The translations under genes were made by a program, and so were the position numbers. A DNA stretch of 64,000 nt, from contig NZ_JACORT010000004.1 in assembly GCF_014297465.1 (NCBI RefSeq), positions 310,001 through 374,000 on the forward strand, given 5' to 3'. Origin of the DNA: Ramlibacter cellulosilyticus (GTDB lineage: Bacteria > Pseudomonadota > Gammaproteobacteria > Burkholderiales > Burkholderiaceae_C). The notes under the pieces are model-generated. The model saw only the letters and a program-made list of their open reading frames with translations, had not been told where the DNA came from and made no database searches. Shown in pieces: positions 30,194-40,021 of the stretch; the stretch's first letter is position 1, and each line of letters begins with the position of its first letter.

Positions 30194-32028
30194 GCTGCGG
30201 CTCCCACCGCCGCCTTCCGGGGCGGCTCTTCGACGCGCGCGGCAGGCGGCGTGTTGACGGGGCCACCGAGGTAGGCGGCCTGCACGTCGGGGTTGGCGCG
30301 CACGGCGGCGGGCACGCCTTCCGTGAGCTTGGAGCCGAAGTTCATCACGACCAGGCGGTCCACGAGTTTCATCACGAAGTCCATGTCGTGTTCGACGATC
30401 AGGATGGTCACGCCTTCGGCGCGGAGCTTGCGCAGCAGCTCGCCGAGCTCCTGCTTCTCCTTGCGGCGCAGGCCGGCGGCGGGCTCGTCCAGCACCAGCA
30501 GCACGGGGTCGGCCGCGAGGGCACGCGCGATCTCCAGGATGCGCTGCGTGCCCAGCGGCAGGCTGCCGGCGAGCTCGTGCGCGCGCTGCGCGAGGCCGAT
30601 GCGATCCAGCTGGCGCCAGGCCTCCGCCATGATCTGCGCTTCCTCGCGCCGGTCCAGGCGCAGGCCCGCGGCCATGAGGCCCTTGTGCGTGCGGCCGTGC
30701 GCGCCGAGCGCCACGTTGTCCAGGAGCGTCATGTGCGGGCGCAGCTTCACGTGCTGGAAGGTGCGCGCCATGCCGCGGTTGGCGATCACGCGCTGCTGCA
30801 GCCCCGTCACGTCCTCGCCGAGGAACTCCACGCTGCCGCTGGTCATGGGCGCCGTGCCCGTGAGCAGGTTGAACATCGTGGACTTGCCGGCACCGTTGGG
30901 GCCGATCAGGCCCACGATCTCGCCCGCCGCCACTTCGAAGCTCACGTCGTTCACGGCCACCAGGCCGCCGAAGCGCTTCACCGCGTTGCGCACGCCCAGC
31001 AGCTTGGTGCCGCGTGCCGGCAGCTCGCGGCGCGGCAGGGGCGGCGCCTGCGGCGGCTGCGCAGCTTCCTTCCGTGCGAAGCGCCCGCGCGTCCAGCGCG
31101 TGACGAAGCCCATGAGGCCCGCGCGCGCATAGTGCAGCAGCAGCAGGAACAGGATGGCGAAGCCCACCGCCTGCAGCTCGCCGCCGCGCTGGGTGAACAT
31201 CGGCAGCACGTCCTGCAGCGCGTTCTTCATCACCAGCACCAGGGCCGCACCGACGATGGCACCGCTCAACTGGCCCAGGCCGCCGGCCACCGCCATCAGC
31301 AGGTACTCGATGCTGGCCCGCACGTCGAAGGGCGACGGGCTCACGAAGCGGTTGGTGTGCGCATAGAGCCAGCCGGCCACGCCGGCCAGCAGCGCCGCCA
31401 GCACGAACAGCGTGAGGCGCACACGGAAGGCGTCGGCGCCCACGCTGGCCAGCAGGATCGCGCCGCCGCGCAGGCTGCGGATGGCGCGGCCCGATCGCGA
31501 CTGCAGCACGTTGTAGCAGAAGAGCACGGCCAGGCCGACCACCACCCAGATCAGGTAGTACATCGCGCGCGGGTCGGCGAGCGAGACGCCACCCAGCACG
31601 AGCGCCGGGATCTTGGACAGGCCCGTGTGGCTGCCCAGGGCCTGCATGTTGCCGAACAGCAGCGCGATGGACAGGCCCCACGCGATGGTGGACAGCGGCA
31701 GGAAGTGGCCGCCCAGGCGCAGCGTCAGCAGGCCGATGGCCAGCGCCGCCACGCCGGTGAGCAGCAGCGCGAACAGCAAGCCGATCCAGGGCGAGTAGCC
31801 CTGTGCCGTGGTGAGCCACGCCGTCGCATAGGCGGCGATGCCGACGAAGGCCGCCTGGCCGAAGGACGTGGCGCCGCCGACGCCCGTCAGCAGCACGAGG
31901 CCCAGGGCGACCAGCGCGCTGATGCCGATGTCGTTCAGCAGGCTGACGCCGAAGTTGCCGAGGGCGAACGGCGCCAGCGCCAGGACGGCGACGACGACCG
32001 CCAGCAGGATCACGCGGGGGCGGTTCAT
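30190..32028 (-). CDS. LivM-LivG fusion: ABC permease joined to ATPase
   Basis: 612 residues. Residues 1-320 are a LivM-type permease with about eight to ten membrane segments. A proline-rich linker (about 323-340) leads to a LivG-type ATPase with Walker A GPNGAGKS at 376-383, the atypical signature LPLGTQR and Walker B LLVLDEPAAGL. The ending PDVQAAYLGG is typical of LivG. The reading frame is continuous, so this is a real fusion. It overlaps livH and livF by ATGA on both sides. It completes a four-domain importer with LivH and LivF. Confidence 0.93.
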
Positions 32029-33080
32029 TGGTCGATCTCCTCCACCTCTTCCTCCGGATGCCGGGTCATGGCGGAACGCATCATCAGCACCGGGATGAGC
32101 AGGCTGAACACGATGACGTCCTTCAGCGCGCCGCTCCAGAAGGAGCCGAAGCTCTCCACGACGCCGACGGCGAGCGCACCCACGGCGGTGAGCGGATAGC
32201 TCACGAGGCCGCCGATGATGGCGGCGACGAAGGCCTTCAGGCCGATCAGGAAACCGGAGTCGTAATACATGGTCGTCACCGGCGCCACCAGCACGCCGAT
32301 CAGGCCGGCCAGCACGCCCGCGAAGGTGTAGGCGAGCAGCGCGGTCCGCGCAGGCCGGATGGCCACGAGCCGCGCGCCGATGCGGTTCACCGCCGTGGCG
32401 CGCAAGGCCTTGCCGATCGCCGTGCGCTCGAAAGCCAGGAAGAACATCGCGCTCAGCACGATGGCGGACGTCATCATCAGCAGCACCTGCGCGCTCACGG
32501 AGAAGCCGCCCGGCAGCGCCAGGGAGCCTTCGGCGAGCGGCGCCGTGCGCGAACCTTCCGGCCCGAAGAACAGCAGGCCGAGGCCGGAGAGCAGGAAGTG
32601 CAGCGCCAGCGAGGCGATCAGCAGCACCAGGGTGGACGCGTCGGCGATCGGCTGCAGCGCGATGCGCGCCACGAGCGGCGTGATCGGCACCACCAGCAGG
32701 ATGGCCGTGGCGATGAACACCGCATGCGGCACCTGCTGCCCGCCCACGGCCCACGCCAGCAGGCAGGGCAGCGCCGGCAGCACGCCCCAGCCGATCACCG
32801 CGCGCGGGATGCGCGCGAACTCGCCGCGCCGCGCGAGCGACACGACCTCCACCACGACCGCGAGCGCGGCCAGCGTGAGCACCAGCCCGATGGTGGCGGG
32901 GCGGCGCCCCGCCTCGAACGCCGCCAGGCTCAGGGCCGAGAAGGCCGCGACGTCGCCGAACGGGACGAACACCACCCGCGTGACGGAAAAGATCAGCACC
33001 AGGCCCAGCCCGGCCAGCAGGTACACCGCCCCGTTGGCCATGCCGTCGATGCCCAGGATGAGTGCTACGTCCCAAGTCAT
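32025..33080 (-). CDS. livH: Branched-chain-type ABC permease LivH
   Basis: 351 residues with about eight to nine membrane helices. The N-terminus (GIDGMANGAVYLLAGLGLVL) and the GLKAFVAAIIGGLVSYPLTAVGA segment near the cytoplasmic coupling loop are LivH-like. It forms the translocation channel with the LivM half of the next gene. The first of three binding-protein genes of this operon to be met upstream ends 34 nt before it. Confidence 0.92.
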   Translation of the reverse strand: MTWDVALILGIDGMANGAVYLLAGLGLVLIFSVTRVVFVPFGDVAAFSALSLAAFEAGRRPATIGLVLTLAALAVVVEVVSLARRGEFARIPRAVIGWGVLPALPCLLAWAVGGQQVPHAVFIATAILLVVPITPLVARIALQPIADASTLVLLIASLALHFLLSGLGLLFFGPEGSRTAPLAEGSLALPGGFSVSAQVLLMMTSAIVLSAMFFLAFERTAIGKALRATAVNRIGARLVAIRPARTALLAYTFAGVLAGLIGVLVAPVTTMYYDSGFLIGLKAFVAAIIGGLVSYPLTAVGALAVGVVESFGSFWSGALKDVIVFSLLIPVLMMRSAMTRHPEEEVEEIDQ

Positions 33081-33113
33081 TCAGCTCTCCAGGATCCGCG
33101 TTTCAGGCCGTCG

Positions 33114-34268
33114 TTACGGAACGAGGGTCCACTTGCCGTTGTCCAGCTTGACGATCACGCGCGCGCGCTCGTCCACGCCGTACAGCTCGCCCTTCCTGAA
33201 GTTGTAGACGCCGTGCACGCCCACCACTTCCTTCGTGTTCATGATCGCGTCGCGCAGGGCCACGCGGAAAGCGGGCGTGCCGGGTTCCGCGGTCTTCATC
33301 GCGCGCGCCGCGGCATCGGCGAACACCAGGTAACCGTCGAAAGAGTAGGCGGAGAACGCATCCGTCGTCGGCGCGTTGTTCACCTTCTGGAACACGTTGC
33401 GGAAGTCGAGGCCGACCTTCTTGGTCGGATGGCTGTCGGGCAGCTGCTCCGCGACGATGATCGGGCCGGTGGGCACCTGCGTGCCCGAGGCGGCGGCACC
33501 GCCCACGCGCACGAAGTCCGCGTTGATCAGGCCGTGCTGGCCGTAGATCGGGCCCTTGAAGCCGCGCTCGGCGAGCGTGAGGTACGGCAGCGCGCCCGGC
33601 GTGCCGGCGCCGCCGGTCATCACCGCATCGGGGCGCGCGGCGATGATCTTCAGCACCTGGCCGGTGACGGACTGGTCGGCGCGGGCATAGCGCTCGTTGG
33701 TCACGACCTTGATGCCGGCCTTCTCGGTGGCCTTCATCAGCGCGTCGTACACGAGGTCGCCCCAGGCGTCGGAGAAGCCGATGTACGCCACGGTCTTCGT
33801 GTTGGCCTTCTTCATGCGCTCGACCACCGCGTCCACCATCAGCTGCGTGGGCTGGGCCACCGTGACGGTCCAGTCCAGGTCCGGTCCCTTCAGCGAGATC
33901 GGCGTCAGGCCGATCATGGGCGTGCTGGTCTCGCGCGCCACCTGCGCCATCGCGATCGCCGCGGGCACGCCGGAGGTGCCCATGATGACGTCGACCTTCT
34001 CCTCCTCGATCAGCTTGCGCGCGTTGCGGCCGGCGGTCGTGGGGTCGGAGTTGTCGTCCAGCACGACCAGCTGCACCTTGCGGCCGTTGATCTCGGGCTT
34101 GTAGGCGATGGCGGCCTGCATGCCCTTCGCGTAAGGCACCCCCAGCGAGGAGTTGGGCCCCGACAGCGAGACGCTGAGGCCCACCTTCAGGTCGGCGGCG
34201 GACGCCAGGCCGGTGAGGCCCAGGGCGAGCGAGGCGGCCACGAGGGCGCGGCGGGAGAGAGCGTTCAT
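33114..34268 (-). CDS. ABC transporter substrate-binding protein 1 (Peripla_BP_6 type)
   Basis: 384 residues with a Sec signal peptide (ALVAASLALGLTGLASA-AD). It has the type I periplasmic binding fold of HAAT importers (DLKVGLSVSLSGPNSSLG, FSDAWGDLVYDAL). It is about as long as, and clearly paralogous to, the proteins at 36144-37301 and 37321-38472. It precedes the permease genes, so it is the most direct partner of that importer. The likely ligand is an aromatic acid handled by the operon. Confidence 0.92.
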   Translation of the reverse strand: MNALSRRALVAASLALGLTGLASAADLKVGLSVSLSGPNSSLGVPYAKGMQAAIAYKPEINGRKVQLVVLDDNSDPTTAGRNARKLIEEEKVDVIMGTSGVPAAIAMAQVARETSTPMIGLTPISLKGPDLDWTVTVAQPTQLMVDAVVERMKKANTKTVAYIGFSDAWGDLVYDALMKATEKAGIKVVTNERYARADQSVTGQVLKIIAARPDAVMTGGAGTPGALPYLTLAERGFKGPIYGQHGLINADFVRVGGAAASGTQVPTGPIIVAEQLPDSHPTKKVGLDFRNVFQKVNNAPTTDAFSAYSFDGYLVFADAAARAMKTAEPGTPAFRVALRDAIMNTKEVVGVHGVYNFRKGELYGVDERARVIVKLDNGKWTLVP

Positions 34269-34296
34269 CTTGGTTGTCTCCAGGTGAAGGACTGGC

Positions 34297-34767
34297 TCAC
34301 GGAAAGAGCTGGATCGCGGGCAGGGGCTCCCCCGCGTCCAGCAGGTCGACCCGCTTCATGCGGATGCGCCATGCGTCGCCCGCCCGCACGAGGCGGTGCG
34401 TGGCCGTTCCCGCGAGCTGCAGCTGGCGCGCGCCGCGGGATTCGATGTAGAGGAAGGGCGTGCGCAGCTCGCAGGTACCGGCGGCGTCGTCCTGCGCGAC
34501 GACCTGCGAGGGCTGCAGCACGTGCTGGCAGCGGCTGCGCGGGTGCTGGGAATGCGCCTTAGGGTTCTTCAGGCGCTGCACGCGCAGCTGCAGCAGCAGG
34601 TGGTCTTCGTCGGCGAGCGAGACGTGCGCCTCGCCTTCCGCCTGCGCGGCACCCCGCAGGGGAACCCAGTAGCGGCCGTCCTCGGTGAAGAGGGCCAGCC
34701 AGTCGTCGAAGCGCTGTTCGTCGATCAGCCGCGCTTCATTGGCGACGAAATCGATCGGGAGCATCAT
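34297..34767 (-). CDS. Rieske dioxygenase small (beta) subunit 1
   Basis: 156 residues of the SnoaL-like ring-hydroxylating beta-subunit family: an N-terminal helix with EARLIDEQRFDDWLALFTEDGRYWVPL and a C-terminal IRMKRVDLLDAGEPLPAIQLF. It carries no metal and stabilises the alpha subunit trimer. It lies 55 nt after alpha subunit 1. ATG at 34764 is an equally possible start. Confidence 0.9.
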   Translation of the reverse strand: MMLPIDFVANEARLIDEQRFDDWLALFTEDGRYWVPLRGAAQAEGEAHVSLADEDHLLLQLRVQRLKNPKAHSQHPRSRCQHVLQPSQVVAQDDAAGTCELRTPFLYIESRGARQLQLAGTATHRLVRAGDAWRIRMKRVDLLDAGEPLPAIQLFP

Positions 34768-34822
34768 GAAACCTCCGTGCTACGCACTGCGGTGCGAGCG
34801 CCTTCGGACGGCCGGGCGGCGC

Positions 34823-36130
34823 TCATGCCATGTCCGCCGTCATGTACTGGGCCCAGGCGCGGAACTGGTTGCGCATCAGCAGCTCGCTGGTGCCGTTCAC
34901 CTCGCGCGTGCCGCCTTCGAGTTCCGCGGGGTCGAAGTCCCGGTGCAGGCTGATCCACTCGTTGCGGCCGGCCTTCAGGCCTTCCTGGATGCTCTCGAAC
35001 AGGTGCACGTCGTCGTGCGCCACCACCGACATCGGCGAGAACACCAGCCGGTTGTAGGTCATGGAACGCTCGAACAGCACGTCCGGGGCGCCCTCCGCGC
35101 GGAAGCTCCAGGCCTCGATGAGCGTGCGCTCCGCGGCCAGCGGCCGGATCACGCGGATCGCCTGCGGCGAGCTCTTCACCGACAGGCTCGGGAAGCAAAC
35201 GGAGTTTTGCGGCGAGCGCTGCAGGATCTCCGCGGTGCGCTCGGCGCCATGGGCCGCCACGAGCGCGGCCTCGTACTCGGGCACCTGCGCGTAGCCCGAG
35301 TGGATGCTGAAGTTCACCCCCAGCATGCTGTGCCCGTTGGGGTACACGCGGCCGCCCATGCGGTCGAAGAAGTCGTAGCCGGCGCCGAAGGGCAGGATCT
35401 GCTCCATCGCCATCGGCTTGGGTTCGTCGACAGGCTTGCCCTGCCAGAGGATGTTGGCGGCGGCCGTCGCCGACTCGTGCGCCGACTGCGGGTGCACGGT
35501 GTCGTTGATGTTCTCCAGGTACATCTTCCAGTTGCAGTGGATGACGTTGCGCAGGATGCCGCCTTCGACCTTCAGCTTGCCGGTGGGCGAGCGGTCGACC
35601 AGGTTGTCGATCGCGCCCAGCACGTCGCCGAAGTAGGAACGGAAGTCCGGCCCGCCCTCGTTGACCTTGGCGAACACGAAGTCGCGGTACACCTCCACGT
35701 TCGCGAGCGCGCCCATGCCCTGCCCCGACGCGCACTCCTTCAGGCGCGTGCCTTCGTAGCCGTTCTTGATCGGGATGGCGAGGGGCGAGCCGTCCAGCTT
35801 GTACGTCCAGGCGTGGTAGGGGCAGCGGAAGAACTTGCCGGTGCTGCCGCAGGCATCGGTGGCGAGCGGCATGCCCTTGTGGGCGCAGCGGTTGTTCAGC
35901 ACGCGGATGCTGGCGTCCGGCTGCCGCACCATCAGGAGCGGCTGGCCGGCGATCTCCACGGCGACGTAGTCGCCGGGGTTCGGCACCTGGCTCGCGTGGC
36001 CGACGAAGTTCCAGGTGTTGGCGAAGAAGTGGCGCTGCTCCAGGCGGAACAGCTCCTCGCTCAGGTACAGGTCGCGGTGGACGCGATCCTCCTGCACCAG
36101 GGCGAGGATGTCGTTGCGGGTCGGCGCCAT
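34823..36130 (-). CDS. Rieske aromatic-ring dioxygenase large (alpha) subunit 1
   Basis: 435 residues. Rieske [2Fe-2S] ligands are Cys82/His84 (NRCAHKG) and Cys103/His106 (FRCPYHAWTY). The mononuclear iron triad is Asp210, His213 and His218 (NINDTVHPQSAH). It would insert O2 into an aromatic or indolic substrate when supplied with electrons by the reductase at 45889-46854. It is paired with beta subunit 1 and flanked by transporter binding-protein genes. It is paralogous to alpha subunit 2 (44556-45875). Which of the two starts the pathway is not decided by sequence. Confidence 0.93.
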   Translation of the reverse strand: MAPTRNDILALVQEDRVHRDLYLSEELFRLEQRHFFANTWNFVGHASQVPNPGDYVAVEIAGQPLLMVRQPDASIRVLNNRCAHKGMPLATDACGSTGKFFRCPYHAWTYKLDGSPLAIPIKNGYEGTRLKECASGQGMGALANVEVYRDFVFAKVNEGGPDFRSYFGDVLGAIDNLVDRSPTGKLKVEGGILRNVIHCNWKMYLENINDTVHPQSAHESATAAANILWQGKPVDEPKPMAMEQILPFGAGYDFFDRMGGRVYPNGHSMLGVNFSIHSGYAQVPEYEAALVAAHGAERTAEILQRSPQNSVCFPSLSVKSSPQAIRVIRPLAAERTLIEAWSFRAEGAPDVLFERSMTYNRLVFSPMSVVAHDDVHLFESIQEGLKAGRNEWISLHRDFDPAELEGGTREVNGTSELLMRNQFRAWAQYMTADMA

Positions 36131-36143
36131 CTTCGCTCTCCCT

Positions 36144-37301
36144 TTACGGGGCCAGCTTCCACTGGCCCTTCTCGAGCCGGATCATCACGGCGCCGCGGCG
36201 GTCGAGGCCGTTGGGGTCGTCGCCCTTGAAGCTGAAGACGCCGTGCGTGCCGACCACGTCCTTGGTCTGGTGGATGGCGTCGTGCAGCGCCTGGCGGTAG
36301 GCCGCCGTGCCCGGCTCCGCCTTGTTGCCCACGCGGGCGGCCGCGTCGGCGAACACCAGCCACGCGTCGAAGGTGTAGGCGGAGAAGGCGTCGGCGGGAT
36401 ACTCGCCGTGCTTCTTCTTGTACGCCTCGCGGTACTCCATGCCGATCTTGCGCGACGCATTGCTGGCGGGCAGCTGGTCGGCCACCTGCACCGGGCCGCT
36501 GGGCAGCAGGATGCCTTCGCCCGCCTTGCCGACCACGCGCACGAATTCGGCGTTCACCAGGCCGTGCGTGCCGTAGAGCCCGCCCTTGTAGCCGCGCTCC
36601 GCGAGGGTCAGGAAAGGCAGCGCGCCGGGCGTGCCGGAGTTGCCGGCGAAGACCGCGTCGGGACGGGCCGCCATGATCTTCAGCACCTGGCCGGCGACGG
36701 AGGAGTCGGAGCGGCCATAGCGCTCCTGCGCCACGATCTTGATGCCCGCGGGACCTGCCGCCTTTTCCAGCGCGGCCAGCGTCTGGTCGCCCAGCGCGTC
36801 CGAGAAGCCGATGAACGCCACGGTCTTCACGCCGTTGGCCTTCATCTTGTCGACGACGGCGGAAACCACGAGCGGGAAGGACTGCGACACGGTGACCGTC
36901 CAGCCGCCGTCGTCCGCAGGAACGCTCACGGGCGTCGGGGAGATCAGGGGCGTCTTGGTTTCGCGCGCGACGGCGGCGATCGCCATCGCGCCCGGCACGC
37001 CGGAGGTGCCGATCAGCACGTCCACCTTGTCTTCGTTCACCAGCTTGCGCGCGTTGCGAGCCGCGGTGGCGGGATCGGACGCGTCGTCCAGCACGATCAC
37101 CTGCACCTTGTGGCCGGCGATGGTGTTCTTGTAGGTCTCCGCGACCTGCAGCCCCTTGTTGTACGGAATGCCCAGTGCGGACGCGGGACCGGACAGGGAG
37201 GTGATGAACCCCACCTTGAGGTCGGCGGCCAGCAGCGGGGCGGCCAGGGCGACGCCGGCGACCAGCGTGCCCAGGCGGAATGCGAACTTCGTTTTCGTCA
37301 T
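36144..37301 (-). CDS. ABC transporter substrate-binding protein 2 (Peripla_BP_6 type)
   Basis: 385 residues with a signal peptide ending near PLLA-AD. The fold and motifs (DLKVGFITSLSGPASALG, FSDALGDQTLAAL, DAFSAYTFDAWLVFADA) match its two neighbours. It lies between alpha subunit 1 and binding protein 3 with gaps of 13 and 19 nt. It probably widens the ligand range of the one importer encoded here. Confidence 0.92.
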   Translation of the reverse strand: MTKTKFAFRLGTLVAGVALAAPLLAADLKVGFITSLSGPASALGIPYNKGLQVAETYKNTIAGHKVQVIVLDDASDPATAARNARKLVNEDKVDVLIGTSGVPGAMAIAAVARETKTPLISPTPVSVPADDGGWTVTVSQSFPLVVSAVVDKMKANGVKTVAFIGFSDALGDQTLAALEKAAGPAGIKIVAQERYGRSDSSVAGQVLKIMAARPDAVFAGNSGTPGALPFLTLAERGYKGGLYGTHGLVNAEFVRVVGKAGEGILLPSGPVQVADQLPASNASRKIGMEYREAYKKKHGEYPADAFSAYTFDAWLVFADAAARVGNKAEPGTAAYRQALHDAIHQTKDVVGTHGVFSFKGDDPNGLDRRGAVMIRLEKGQWKLAP

Positions 37302-37320
37302 GTCTTGTGTGTTCTCTTCT

Positions 37321-38472
37321 TCAGGGGACGAGCTTCCACTCGCCTTTTTCCAGCTTCACCATCACGCGCGAGCGCTCGTCGGAGCCGTAGCGGTTGTCGG
37401 GCTTGAAGTTGTAGACGCCGTGCGTGCCCACCAGCTCCTTGGTGTTGACGATGGCATCGCGCAGCGCGACGCGGAACTGCGGCGTCCCCGGCTCGACCTT
37501 CGTGGCGAGCGCGCGCTCGGCCGCATTGGCGAACAGCAGCCAGGCGTCGAAGGAGTACGCGGAGAAGGCATCGGTGGGCACGGCGCCGTTGGCCTTCTGG
37601 TAGGCCGAGCGGAAGTCCATCGCCACCTTGCGGATCGGGTTGCTCTCGGGCAGCTGCTCCGCCACGATCACCGGGCCGGTGGGCGCCAGCAGGCCTTCCA
37701 CCGCGGGACCGCCCACGCGCACGAAGTCGGGGTTGATCAGGGCGTGCGTGCCGTAGATCTGGCCCTTCCAGCCGCGCTCCGCGAGCGCGCGGTACGGCAG
37801 CGCACCCGGCGTGCCGGAGGTGCCGGTCAGCACGGCGTCCGGCTTGGCCGCGACGATCTTCAGCACCTGGCCGGTCACCGAGCTGTCCGCGCGCGCAAAG
37901 CGCTCGTTCGTCAGCACCTGGATGCCGGCAGCCTTGGCGGCGGGCACCAGCGAGTCGTACACCAGGTCGCCCCAGGCGTCGGAGAAGCCGATGTAGCCCA
38001 CGGTCTTCACGCCGCTCTTCTTCATGCGCTCGACGACGGCGTTGACCATCAGGGGCGCGGGCTGCGGCAGCGTGACCATCCACGCACCGTCTTCGCCGGG
38101 CAGGTTGGCGTTGGCGATGGAGATCAGCGGCGTCTTCGTTTCGCGCGCGACGGCGGCGATGGCCAGCGCGCCCGGGGAGCCGGCGGTGCCGATCACCACG
38201 TCGACCTTGTCTTCCTCGATCAGCTTGCGTGCGTTGCGCGCGGCGGTGGCGGGATCGGACGTGTCGTCCAGCGCGACCAGCTGCACCTTGTGGCCGCCGA
38301 TCACGGACTTGTAGGCGGCCGCGGCCTTGATGCCCTTGTCGTAGGGGATGCCCAGCGAGGACACCGGACCGGACAGCGAGGTGATGAAGCCGACCTTCAG
38401 GTCGGCGGCCAGCGCGTTCAGCGCGAGGCCCGTGCCGGCCAGGGCGACGGCGAGGCGGTGCATGGCTTTCAT
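37321..38472 (-). CDS. ABC transporter substrate-binding protein 3 (Peripla_BP_6 type)
   Basis: 383 residues from the ATG at 38472 (AAGGAG 7 nt upstream). The signal peptide ends near LNALA-AD. It is closely similar to binding proteins 1 and 2 (DLKVGFITSLSGPVSSLG, GFSDAWGDLVYDSL). It lies 19 nt after the SDR gene in the same operon. Three tandem paralogues suggest duplication followed by ligand divergence. Confidence 0.92.
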   Translation of the reverse strand: MKAMHRLAVALAGTGLALNALAADLKVGFITSLSGPVSSLGIPYDKGIKAAAAYKSVIGGHKVQLVALDDTSDPATAARNARKLIEEDKVDVVIGTAGSPGALAIAAVARETKTPLISIANANLPGEDGAWMVTLPQPAPLMVNAVVERMKKSGVKTVGYIGFSDAWGDLVYDSLVPAAKAAGIQVLTNERFARADSSVTGQVLKIVAAKPDAVLTGTSGTPGALPYRALAERGWKGQIYGTHALINPDFVRVGGPAVEGLLAPTGPVIVAEQLPESNPIRKVAMDFRSAYQKANGAVPTDAFSAYSFDAWLLFANAAERALATKVEPGTPQFRVALRDAIVNTKELVGTHGVYNFKPDNRYGSDERSRVMVKLEKGEWKLVP

Positions 38473-38491
38473 TCGTGTTCTCCTTGGGTTC

Positions 38492-39220
38492 TCACAGGGA
38501 AATGCTGCCGAGGCTGGCGCCCCCGCACACATACAGCGACTGGCCGGTGACGAAGCCGGCATCGGGATGGATGAAAAAGGACACCGCGCGCGCGACGTCG
38601 GCCGACTCGCCGATGCGGCCCACGGGGATGGACGCGGCGAGCTTCTGCTCGCGCTCGCTGCCGGCCGGGATCACGTCGTAGAACATCTCGGTGTGCACGG
38701 GGCCGGGCGCGACCACGTTCACGGTGATGCCGTGCGGCGCGAGTTCCAGGGCCCAGGTGCGGGCCAGGCCCAGCATGCCGGACTTCGTGGCGGAATACGC
38801 CGTGCGCGTCTGCGCGCCCAGCGCGGCGCGCGAGGACATCAGCAGGATGCGGCCGAACCTGCGTTCGCGCATCGCCGGCAGGCAGGCCTGCACCAGCAGC
38901 AGGGCGGCGCCCCAGTGCAGGTTGACCAGCGCATCCACGTCGGTGAGCTGCACTTCCGGCAGCAGCGCGGGACGGATCACGCCGGCGTTGTGGATGATGG
39001 TGGTGACCTCGAAGCGCTTCGCGAGCTCCTTCGCCGCTTCCGCCGTCGCGGCGCGGTCCATCAGGTCCACCTCGATGTCGTGCATCTTCGGATGCGCGAT
39101 CTCGCTCTTGCGGCGCGCGAGCGAGATCACTTCGTAGCCGTCGGCGAGCAGCGATTCGCAGATCGCCTTGCCGATGCCGGCGCTGCCGCCGGTCACGACC
39201 GCAACCTTGTTGGGGTTCAT
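38492..39220 (-). CDS. Short-chain dehydrogenase/reductase
   Basis: 242 residues with an intact SDR core: TGGSAGIG, HNAG, a Ser-containing LLMSSRA segment and YSATK. It is an NAD(P)-dependent oxidoreductase acting on a pathway hydroxyl or carbonyl group. It is coupled by ATGA to the isatin-hydrolase-like gene, so dioxindole/isatin-level redox chemistry is one possible role (inference). Confidence 0.86.
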   Translation of the reverse strand: MNPNKVAVVTGGSAGIGKAICESLLADGYEVISLARRKSEIAHPKMHDIEVDLMDRAATAEAAKELAKRFEVTTIIHNAGVIRPALLPEVQLTDVDALVNLHWGAALLLVQACLPAMRERRFGRILLMSSRAALGAQTRTAYSATKSGMLGLARTWALELAPHGITVNVVAPGPVHTEMFYDVIPAGSEREQKLAASIPVGRIGESADVARAVSFFIHPDAGFVTGQSLYVCGGASLGSISL

Positions 39221-40020
39221 GGCTTGTCCTCCACCAGCGCCAGCACGCGCAAGGGGCTGCCGCTGCCCTTCTGGATCTTCAGCGGCGGGCAGATCAGGAT
39301 CGCGCCGGTGGGCGGCAGCAGGTCCAGGTTGGCGAGGCACTGCAGGCCGTACTTGCCGGCGCCGTGCATGTAGTAGTGGCAGGGGTAAGGCGGCCGCAGG
39401 TGGTAGCCCTGCCCCGCGTCCGTGCCGATGGCTTCGGAGCCGAAGCCCAGCACCTGGCGCTGCTCCACGAGGAACTGCACCGCCTCGGAGCTGGGGCCCG
39501 GCGTGTGCTGGCCCGTCTCGTCGAAGTTCTGGTAGGCCTCGGGGTCCTGGCGCTGGGACCAGTCGGTGCGCATCAGGACCCAGGCGCCGGCCGTGATGCG
39601 GCCGTGCTGCTTCTCGAACTCCTCGATGTCCTGCACCGTCAGCAGGTAGTCCGGATCCTTCTTCGCCTGCTCCGAGCAGTCGATGACGAAGGCGGGCGCC
39701 ACGAAGTCCTGCACCGGGATCGTGTCCACGGAGTTGTTCGGCAGGTCCTTGCCCGAGATCCAGTGGATGGGGGCGTCGAAGTGCGTGCCCGTGTGCTCGC
39801 CGCAGGAGAAGTTGTTCCAGTACCAGCCCGGGCCGCGCTCGTCGTAGTGCGAGACCTCCTCGATGCGGAAGGGCCAGCACTGCCCCATCTCGGGCGGCAG
39901 CGCGATCTGCGGGAACTCGGGCGTGAGCGTCTGCGTGAGGTCCACGACGCGGATGCGGCCGGTGGCGAGGGCGAGGGCCACGCTCGCCAGGAGGTTGGGG
40001 GTTGCGCTTGCGGTTGCCAT
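39217..40020 (-). CDS. Cyclase-family metal hydrolase, isatin hydrolase-like
   Basis: 267 residues. The family signature HTGTHFDAPIH is at 76-86; His76, His80, Asp82 and His86 include the metal ligands used by isatin hydrolase and kynurenine formamidase. The longer form with an N-terminal extension (ALPPEMGQCWPFRIEEVSHYD) and the GWYWNNFSCGEH segment suit isatin hydrolase better than the shorter KynB. The proposed reaction is hydrolysis of the isatin lactam to isatinate. Its neighbours (Rieske oxygenases, IorAB, 2-aminobenzoyl-CoA genes and no kynurenine-pathway genes) support this. Kynurenine formamidase activity is the main alternative. Confidence 0.78.
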   Translation of the reverse strand: MATASATPNLLASVALALATGRIRVVDLTQTLTPEFPQIALPPEMGQCWPFRIEEVSHYDERGPGWYWNNFSCGEHTGTHFDAPIHWISGKDLPNNSVDTIPVQDFVAPAFVIDCSEQAKKDPDYLLTVQDIEEFEKQHGRITAGAWVLMRTDWSQRQDPEAYQNFDETGQHTPGPSSEAVQFLVEQRQVLGFGSEAIGTDAGQGYHLRPPYPCHYYMHGAGKYGLQCLANLDLLPPTGAILICPPLKIQKGSGSPLRVLALVEDKP

Positions 40021-40021
40021 G

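Noticed and set aside
39217..40020. Kynurenine formamidase (KynB)
   Set aside because: No kynurenine-pathway genes lie nearby and the protein is longer than KynB. The isatin hydrolase assignment suits the context better, but activity is not proven.
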